Assembly: GCF_036669915.1 (NCBI RefSeq)
Contig: NC_089314.1
Location: 29,681,592 to 29,745,591 of the forward strand
DNA: 64,000 nucleotides
From: Pocillopora verrucosa
Taxonomy: Eukaryota > Cnidaria > Anthozoa > Scleractinia > Pocilloporidae
Direction of reading: 5' to 3'
Shown here in pieces: positions 24,092 through 33,571 of the stretch. The translations under genes and the position numbers were made by a program. Positions within the stretch are counted from its first letter, which is position 1, and the number at the start of each line of letters is the position of its first letter. The notes beneath the pieces were generated by a model. It worked only from the letters and a program-made list of their open reading frames with translations. It had not been told where the DNA came from and did not search any database.

Positions 24092-26963
24092 GTCGCCGCC
24101 TTCAGTATCAGCACCGCTTTTCTTGAATCTACTTGCGAGGGAAATTCAAGTTAAGTCAGTTCTGGATTTACAACAGCACTATCTTCGGGAATAGGAAAAG
24201 GGATGAGTTCTTTCGGTTTCTGACATCCATGCTTTAAACGTAAAAGTGTTCGCCAGCCAAACCCAATTAGTAATGTTGCCTTTTTTAACCCCAGAGCTTC
24301 TGTTATTGAAGGGTTTTTCCCGGTAAATTAATTCCATATGCTCTTATTGGTCAACCCACTCAAGCGTGAGACTTCCGTTCCTCTCAAATAAACACGTGTT
24401 ACGTCTATGCTAATATCGTACCAGTTCATTTTACCAAAAAAACAAACCCCTCGGGCATGAAGGCGGAAATTGTCTTAGAGAATATATCAGTTAAATTTGT
24501 ACAGCTATGATACTAAATAGAGACACAGTAAAGAAAGGCTGAATAGAAACATAACAAGGAAAACGTACTTTCAAAATTTTGAATTCTGCGTGTCACGCAA
24601 CACATACTTCCTCGATCACCCAATGTGAAAATATGGAAATTGTGTTTCATCAAAACCTGTCTAATTACATAGTGCATACATCTTAAAAATTATAAGTTTT
24701 CCCGGAAAGAAGCAGAATTTTCTTTAAACTCGGAATTAAGGGAGTATTAACTGACCAAAACGTACTAAATAAATGAAAGGAAGTGTTAAACTTGAACAAA
24801 TATGCATTGCGGGCAGCAAATTATTATCGATATGGTCAATGAGAAATGGCGAAATTGGAAGTGGAAACATCCAAAACTAGTCACACAGACCCTGTCAGGC
24901 GAGACCGCCTAAACAAAACTTAAAAATATAACTTCACTACATGTAGGTGTACTAGGATTACGTCTTCGCAACAAGATGAACAACAACTAAATTTCTGATG
25001 CGGAGCATTCAACTCAGGAGGAGTAATATCGTCACATCGACAGCTTTATTTTCCGGAATGTAGACCGGGCTCTTTTGGAGCCACGATGCCTCAAGTGTAA
25101 TTTATATATGGCCTTGGGCGGCTGATTAAGGATCATTATCTTAACAGGGGCCGACAAATATTATGTTTACTCTCTTTTCTAGATATAAAATGGTTTATTG
25201 GGGGAATTGAAAAGGAAACATGTGGAGTCGGTGAACCTCTACAGTTCACTGAGCCCTAATAAATAAACTGACAACGCGGAAGTTTTGTTCCCGTTGTTCG
25301 TCAGAAACATCTCTTTCAACAGTTTATTTAAATATGGTAAAAGCAGTGTCGCGCCAAACATTTTGTACGCGTTTACGTAGCTATTCCAATATAGGGAATC
25401 TTCTAAGACCGTGCTGTAATTGGATTGGCCACCTCATAACAACTACTTACACTGGTATTGTACTATGAACGATGCTTTCTCCCAAGGTCAACATACTTTA
25501 TTTGTTTCTCTGATACTCGTAAACTCTTGGAAAATTACGTAAAATGAGTTATATTAAAGAGAGGTCTTATGATTGAAGTCATTACCTATCGCCGAGTCTA
25601 CTTCAATCAGTCCTGACATTTTTCATTATCTATTCTTTTCTTTTACGAAGCATTAAATAACGTAATTGCCAGCTGAGCTGTTTTACTGCAAGGTTTTCTA
25701 CAGAGAGTAAACTTGATAAAGTATTCCTCTCGAACAAAACCCTAAGCGCAAACTTATTTCCAGAGGAAGTCGAAGCTTCCCGACACATGGACGGAAGAAT
25801 AATTTCGGCAAAAAATCCGATACATCCTGGCATTGGCTGCGTGAAATCCTCACTATCTCCTGCTCTAATCTTCCGGGTCTTTCGAGGAAAAAATCAATTT
25901 ATCGCTTAGGCGGGGTCGGAGAATTTTTTTAGGGGATGATTTAGATTTCAGGGGGAAGATCAGGGGGATCAGCCGTCGCTAACAGAGAATAAAGGAGGGG
26001 CACTATAGAAAATTCACTACCAAGGGGGGGGGGGGGCTCATTAGAATACTACAGAGCCTTGGCTAGGGGAGGATCAGATATATATTATTGTGAATAATAC
26101 CCCCCAACGAGGCAAAAAATAACGACCTCAAGAACTGAAGCACCTATTGATCGCTGAGAACGCACTATTTATACAAAGTAACGAAATAAAAATTTTATAC
26201 GTCAAGACAAATAAGTAAAAATCAGAGGAGAAGCGACTAAAATCGAATCGAATTAGAGCGCCTTACAAGCTGGGCTAACACAGACGTCTAGGAGGCGAAC
26301 TATTGCTATAAAAACCACCACATTTGTTTTTCCTTGTTTTACAATCAGTTTAATAAGTAACTTATTTGTACAAGCTTCTTTATAAAAATATAATCTCAAA
26401 TATTCAGCTAATATTACAACGGCGCATGATCGCCGCCCATATTAATCCGCTTTGAGTCCCGTGAGACAGAAATTCTTACGGCGTTTTAGGTGTACAAGAC
26501 TGTCTTGGTTTCTAAAATCACTGAGATACTACGAGGGCCATAATTGGTCAAACACCTATCGTTTATTGCTTGTAACTCAAAGAAAATTGAAACTTGTCTC
26601 GTGTATTTCATAAAAGCAATAGACCGCACTTACTATTGTTTTATTGGCGTAATGTTAGGAGAACACTAAAAAAGTTTGTACCCCACGTGCCCTTGGCGTG
26701 TACGAATTACAAACATTTCTCATGTTCTGTCAGCATCCCACGAGGGGTTTTACGACGGTAAACCGATTGAAAGTGCGGTCTATTGCTTAAATAGCAATAA
26801 AACGAACATCTGAGACTTTATGTAAAAGCACCAGTGTGGGAATTGGATTAGAATTTGTGTATAACTTCCATTTGTGATGATTTCTCTTCTAATACATGTA
26901 ACTAGTGAAGTATAAATCGCGAAAAAAACTGAAAAACAAAGCAAAAAACCCTACGAAAATATT
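24092..26963. other. intergenic between IRF start and DUSP22-like 3' end
   Basis: The IRF promoter should lie at the left end. A reversed CCAAT (ATTGGTCAA) sits about 255 bp upstream of its ATG. The interval also holds a G-rich patch and a 67-codon minus frame at 25833-25630 without family resemblance. No gene is recognised. Confidence 0.5.
25910..26110. repeat. G-rich low-complexity / dispersed repeat remnant
   Basis: A strand-asymmetric patch has repeated AGGGG blocks and a run of 13 G at about 26023-26035, ending in a C run (CCCCCC) near 26100. It looks like a decayed interspersed repeat with a homopolymer; nothing coding is visible. Confidence 0.4.
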
Positions 26964-29527
26964 CTAATTCTCTACAGCTGTATTCGGTGGAGGTTCCTCG
27001 CCTATTGAGTCAATCTTTTCCTCGCCTATGGAATCCATTGTTTCCTCATTTTCCTTGTCGATTGATTGAATTTTAGTCCTGTGTGTATGTCTACATAAAG
27101 CGTCCATAACATCATCCGTGCGATCTTCTGAATCATCGTTGTTCTCACTTTTTGCCATAACGTCTCGGAGTAATTCCTCGTCATTATATTTTGGGTTAGG
27201 AAACTCTCTTTTTAGTCTTTCACGTTCCTGATTTTATAAAAACAAAGTTTCATGGAAAACTCAGAAACTGAAATTATCACTTTCTATCTAAAGTTTCCCT
27301 TTCGACAAGGGAAGTTGTGAGCACGGAGTGAGGCGTGCAATCCAGAAGTCCTTGGTTTCCGAGTTCCTTCACCTCATCCCCCCGATCAAGCGCTGCGTTT
27401 AAATCTTCTTCTTCTAGTAACGCTAAAGCAACTAGCTCAGGAAAGGAAAAAACATTGGATCACGGTGATCTCTCAGGAAGCAACACTGGACAATTAGTGC
27501 TGGTGGAATAGAAGCGACGAACATAAAAGTTGGTTTTGTGAAACTGTACTGAGTCAAACATTAAGCTTACCATGAACTAAATTTGGCTTTTTAAGTTTAT
27601 CTTACATGATACAGGTATCATTTCTAAATGAAAATGCATGTCTCTCACCTGAGGTGCATGTAAGTTGTAGAAATCTTGTAGTTGTCTTTTAAATCCGTAA
27701 TTTGGGTTAGCTATAGGTCTTGCACATTTAATTGCTTTAAGAGCCTCTCTCCAATCGAGCTGAGTTACTGCCATGATATACGCTGCTACAAGTGTTGTTG
27801 AGCGAGACACTCCCGCCATGCTTGAGGAAAAAGAACAGCAACAACAGAAAAGGAATGCTCATTAAAATCACTAGAAACAAAATTCAAGTGAACATGCCAC
27901 ATGTCTGAAGAACATATAGCTTCAGTTTACAACTATAAGCAACTTGGATAGGACAACTCTTTTGTACAGTCGAACCTTCAATTCGATTCGATACCGGACT
28001 ATTCAAAATATCAAATTTTCAACGGCCCCCTTCTTACCTGGGCAACTTTTTCTAATCCCGGCAAAGATAGTATCCTTGGTAGCCTTTGTTTACAATTGAA
28101 TCAGAAAATGCGCGCCACTCTCTCAACCAATCAAATATAAAACTCACCATTCGCTTCATAGTCACCCGCGTTTTCCCGCGCTTCAGGCAGTTTGATGGTG
28201 TTTTTTAATTTGAGGTCTCACTTGCTCCTTGTAAAATTTTCCTTTCTCTGATTGGCCGTTATGATTACGGGAACTTTGATAATAATTTTACGACACTCAC
28301 TCGAAAGGCGCTCTCAAGATCGAACATTCATTCAAATTCATTCACTAACTTACCTCACTCGCTTTGTTTAGTTAACACTTTTCTTAAGAAAAAAACAGTT
28401 TTTGGTTTCTTTATCATAAATATGTCATCACTTATTTCGATTTTGAAAGATAAATTTATGTGCTCCGAAAAGCATATTAATAAAAAAACCATTAAAATCT
28501 TATCAACATAAAAAAAGCTTTAAAATTACATCCATATCTTTTTCAGTCCTCCAAGTTGCCATTGTCGAAATGGCAACTGTTCATTTTAACTTCACAAAGC
28601 AATTTGCTTAATAAATTGTATAAGTTGCATTTTCATTAAAGGAGAAGTCAGAACTGTAGAAATCATCAGTTGCCTACCAATGAACTAAGCATGCTCCACC
28701 GTTTAACCTGAAATAAAAGGAAATAAACTTGCTTACAAATAAATGCAACTAACAGTGTAGCTAACAGCCTAAAATGTACGTTAATTTTAAAATGTACTTT
28801 TAATTTTTGTGTTGTTTTGTTTTGCTTCAGAATTATGCATGATAATTTATCTGAATCAAAGGAAAAGAATTATAAAACTGGTTTAAAATCAGTTTAACCC
28901 AAATTCATTTCAATCCAGGGACAAAACATCCGCTAACTAGCTAATAAGTAAAGATGACGAAGGATATGGATCTTTCTATGAGGATCATTTACCTGCAGTT
29001 GTGAATAAAATCAATGCTCTCCTTGAAGTAAACTGATCTGAAAATTTGCAAAAAAGATTTCTCAATTGTTGCTATTCCAAACACTGAAAGAGCAACCCTC
29101 ATCTGTAGCTGGACTCCATAAAAAATCAAACAAACCAAAGTGTGGAAAGCTTTTATAACATAAAGATTTACCCAAGCTTGGAATGGAATTTGCTGTGTTT
29201 TTCTTTTCAGATTGCAGCAATATATTTAAGCCTTCAAGAAGATTAGGCTTGATGCAATTGTATCATTGAATTAGCCTAACTTCTAGTTCTACAGCAACAT
29301 ATGTACTCAAAGTCAATATTTACCCACATATTATTACAAACATTCAGATCACATACATCTGTACAATTACCTCTGCAATTAAACTACAACTATTTTAATA
29401 AAAATTATGACAAAAATAATCATAAAAATTAAAATTTCCTTGCTATAAAGTAACTCCTCTTCTCCACTAATTCACATGCCAAGTTGTTATCAGACAGTTT
29501 GTTATCTGACAGTTCACTAAGCCAATC

Positions 29528-29560
<33 letters not shown>

Positions 29561-32415
29561 TATTCAATTAATTTTGATTGTAGTCAATTTCAAAGTGATA
29601 TTAAACAATTTGTTACCTCCTTTGTCAGTCTTTTAATGCAAACATTTTGGCTATTCCTCTTTTCTTGGAAATTTTAATTTTCAAGATTAATTTGTAAAAA
29701 GACTTCGTGTCTTCCAATTCAGTCTGAAATCATATTCACGATAAGCAAATTACACTCCTACTGCGCAGTTGTCCGATCTTGTTATCACTCATACGATTAC
29801 AGACAGAATTGGACTCCAATCAGTCCTATTACCATTATTAAAAACTTTTTCCATGATTGATTGCTTAAAAATATTTCTTTCTTACAATTACTGGATTACA
29901 TAACCTACATTTCTTGATCAGGAGAATCAGCTGCATGAAAACACTTGTAAATTAGATTCTGAAAAGGTGAAAATTGCCCCAGTTAAGAACTCTTAACTCC
30001 ATTATAGGTCTCGATTTATTCAACCTACACAAATCTAAAAACTCTAAGACTCTTTTATGTGGCAATTATAATTTTGAAACTGAAAAATTTAGTATATAGC
30101 CAGTGAAGTAATAAAATTGATCCAGAGGTTCTTTAGAAGGTTATTAAAAGTTAACATGACCCCTTGTCATTTATTTTGTTCAAGTTAGGAAAATATACAT
30201 GAAGGCTATTTTTTTTCAGATTATGTTATTTGATTCAATTGTAAATGAAATCACACAATCACATAATACCAGTCAAGTCTTGTATGATTTACTCAAAACA
30301 AATCATGGCTCATGGGCCCTAATCTCTTTGAAAAGCTGAAAACACACAAGTCAGTAAAAATTAATGCACATTTTTAAAATTAACAGTAAATTACCTCATT
30401 CAGTGCCTGTGCATTATCATGAATGGACACAACATGCGTTATTCCATACTTTGTTAACTGTTCCTTGTCCTTGGCATCTTAAAGAAAAAGTCATTATACA
30501 GCCAGTTTTCATATAGTCAATTGGTTGCACACAGAGTTTGAGGGTTTAATGAAAGAGAATCTGCTGCCATTTTGATGTCATGTGCAAATAATGAGACTTT
30601 TTGGATAAAAACAATAAGCTCTGTCTGTAGCATCTTCATTGCAAATTGGGTGGCAGGGGATGTTTAAAAACCCCACACAGTTTACACCAAGAGTAAGGTA
30701 TAGAGCTCCAAGTATTGTGGTCTGGCCTTATTCTACTGGTAAGTTCTTCATATAAGATAGGATTGATCACATTGTATTATGCCCCAAAGAAAAAATAACC
30801 AATAATCACACCATGATCACATCCAACCTCCTTATTGTCAGTGGGAAAGGGAAGGTGGAGGGAGGGAAGGGATGGCACATGCCAGGTAAAAGGTTGAATT
30901 GTCAAGCAGTGCGATACAGATTATATGAAACTACTAATAATATTAAAGATTTCATCAAAGTACCAATCAAGGTTTCTCCATGTAATACATGTAACTATAA
31001 TATATTAAAAAATATTAAGCAAATATAAAATGAAACAAATAAAATTTAAAACACTATTTTGAAGGTAAACTTTGAACAGCCGTTAGAGATAATTTCTCAC
31101 TTTTCTTTTAAAAATAAGAATGCTTTTTGAATAATATTGTTAGGTTACAAGGACATGCATGCTGCAAGGTACATCAACAAAAACTGAGCATACCTGAATT
31201 TATATCCAAAATTTACATCAAACCTTAAATTTCTTAGTATTCAAAATACTTTTGTAAAATGATTAATTATTTAGAATAAATCAAGTCAAACCTCTGATGT
31301 TGCCAAGATAAAGTCCAGGAAGGACCTGTTTAAGATAAAATAAAGTGATCACAAACATGAGTCTTTGGTTAAGACACTTCAAATTTAAAAGGAGAACTAT
31401 GCAAGTAGCCATGATATTTTTACAGAGCCAGTATCATGCCAGTGTAATGCATGTAGTCCCTACTTTTTGAGCCCCTCACTGATAGAGCTCCTACAGTGCA
31501 TCGACATCAACTGCACAGGGCTACTGCAGGATGCCAGGTGCTGATTGGTAAATTTGAAACGGCTTGCATGCTATGAATTCCTCTTGTCACTGAGTTTGGC
31601 ACTAATCATATTCAGAAAGCTGTATTCATGATTTCAGCATTGATTTTCTAAAAAAATATTCGAGCTTTGAAGCTCAAATTTGGGGAAGGGATAGAGCAAC
31701 ACCTCAACGATCAACGGCAGTCACAGTTAGGAAGGATTTTCAACAGTTTGGCCTTAATTCCAGTTTGAAGTGGAGGATGTTGTGGCCTACAGCTGCCAAG
31801 TCACGAGCTCTTTCTCCTTTTCTTCTCTTAACGGCCTCCAGCCATAGGTAATTTCACCCATGAAGGCGAAAAAATAACACAAATGAGTTGATTAACATTT
31901 CATGTAGCTTTATTGAGATATTCAGACCGAGATGTACAGGCGAACCTGTATTTAGCGGGCGGGGTGACCGCTTGAAACAGGTTGACCACTAACACGTTCC
32001 ACAGATTAGGGGTATTATAAGACACGATACACAAGACCTCTTTATACCATAACTGACCACTAAATGTACAGAATCTCACTCAAAATACTACTTACTTAGA
32101 TTTTGGAAGAGAAACATGAATTATGTTTGCCTTAATTTGAGCGCAAAAAACCATGTTCCCGTCTTTGAATAACAAGCGTACTAAGAATTTTAACCTGCAT
32201 TTAACACAAACCCTTTTTACAACTGTTGGCTTCCCAATCAATAAGAGAAAATAACACAGATCTTTGCTGCGATCGACAGCTTTTTAGAATAAATTCTGCA
32301 ATCCACACTAGCGGTACAGACGATGTCAAAGTTGGAAATATTGTCGAAAAACGCAAGAATATTACAAAAGAGAAACGAAGAGGAGATTTCATACCTTGTT
32401 CATTCCATTCCCCAT
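26964..32415 (-). CDS. DUSP22-like: dual-specificity phosphatase, DUSP22/DUSP15-like
   Basis: Eight minus-strand exons join in frame to 232 residues: 32415-32395, 31325-31292, 30477-30395, 29958-29909, 29037-28993, 28707-28678, 27820-27649 and 27227-26964. The N-terminus MGNGMNK has a Gly2 myristoylation signal as in vertebrate DUSP22. The general-acid Asp is D57 (AADSP) and the catalytic loop is H87-C88-M-A-G-V-S-R94, the same Asp and Cys numbering as I recall for human DUSP22. The enzyme should remove phosphate from Tyr and Ser/Thr of signalling proteins at membranes. After the domain, RERLKREFPNPKYNDEELL resembles the DUSP15 tail, and an acidic, apparently disordered C-terminus follows with DSIGEE repeated twice. 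The intron between exons 6 and 7 splits the catalytic Cys codon (TG|C). DUSP15 versus DUSP22 orthology is not resolved. Confidence 0.94.
29761..29841 (+). repeat. interspersed repeat shared with 59591-59668
   Basis: The segment runs from GCAGTTGTCCGATCTTGTTA through ATTACAGAC to GGACTCCAATCAGTCCTATT. The copy at 59591-59668 follows the same order with about 15-20 percent differences. Both copies lie in introns of conserved genes, in opposite orientation to the host gene here and in the same orientation there. Confidence 0.7.
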
Positions 32416-33571
32416 GTTTTGACGTTAAAGTGAGGCCGGAGCAGCAAATCGGCTTTTTATGAAAAAAACAAATTTGAGTTTTCATGTAGGGATGTCCATT
32501 TCCGCCATTAGATGTGTTGACGCCAGTCCCTCGCTCGTGTCCTGTGTTAAAAACAATTGTTGCGCCTGACAGAAACTTGCATAAACGCCACTCGTTCGAA
32601 TCCATGAGTTATTATTTATTAGTTATTATTTTAAATGGCGAACACAATGCAATTGGAATTTCGTTTTCGAATTCAGCGCAGTAAAAATAGCGTTAAAAAG
32701 TTTATTTCCAATCGTCTTTATTCCTTCATACATACGAATCTCATATTCCTTTTTAAATTATTATTTTCTCTTATTCTTGGGGGAAAGCAGAATTAGAATT
32801 GACTTCAAGTCCTCTCTGTCTCGTTTTCATACTATACAAAAAAGGGACTAGCACTAATAGAATAAGAAAGATAGGAATTTCGATTTCGTCTCAGTCCATA
32901 AAAACGCAAAAAAGAACCCGGCCAATATCCATCCATCCATCTTCCCTCAGACCTCACGCTCGGTCAATAACGCTGTGTACTGCACGATTCACCGGATAGA
33001 GATTTATCCAGTGGATAATGTTATCCACCCTTTGAACAGCCGGTCACTAAATGGTATGAGCTTCTTTCCTCAGGACAGGATCTGTAGAGAGATGAAATGA
33101 AAAGTTCGTTCAAGAAATAAGTTTTCATGAGATGAAGTAGCCGGATAACCATTCATCTCCACTTTAGAGTACTCCTCGTCTTTACCTGTTGTTACGGTGG
33201 TTCGTACTGTGATATCGAGAACTCCATTTAACATTGATTCCATGATGGACCGGAACGCAAAACTGAAGCTAACGCAGAAAACATTCTGTTTTCCTCAGCT
33301 CAAATTGATTGGGCAAACTTCGTTGGATTTAACAAAAAAGATCCACACTTTGTGTTTGAGAACGTTTTCTTGACAAACTCGAAACTGTCTCTGTTTCAAT
33401 AAATAAGTACATATTTATCGTACGTTAAATCAATAAGTAAGTACATATTTATCGTATGGCCCGTAGGGCGCTCGCGTGAGCGGGAAACTGATTATATCGC
33501 TGTTTGTGACGTAGATGATTAAACAGCTGACAATTTACACTCGAACGAGAAAAGGAAAGTTAAGTTTTTAG
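32416..33571. promoter_or_regulatory. head-to-head intergenic region, DUSP22-like / glutamate receptor
   Basis: This 1.16-kb gap lies between two divergent start codons, so both promoters should be within it. Near the receptor start are a 34-bp-period duplication (33396-33456), a CRE-like TGACGTAG (33507-33514) and an E-box CAGCTG just before the ATG. A fold-back stretch at 32993-33033 (GGATAGAGATTTATCCAGTG and following) looks like a mobile-element remnant. Promoter function is inferred from position alone. Confidence 0.5.
33396..33456 (+). repeat. 34-bp-period tandem duplication upstream of glutamate receptor
   Basis: Two copies of TCAATAAATAAGTACATATT followed by TATCGTA, at 33396-33422 and 33430-33456, differ at one base and are separated by seven bases. 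They sit 115-176 bp upstream of the receptor ATG. Confidence 0.8.

Noticed and set aside
23829..24194. 121-codon plus frame opposite the IRF DNA-binding exon
   Set aside because: The minus strand encodes a clear IRF domain; the plus frame has no family resemblance.
25630..25833. 67-codon minus frame as a small gene
   Set aside because: No family resemblance, no splice partners, and close to repeat-like G-rich sequence.
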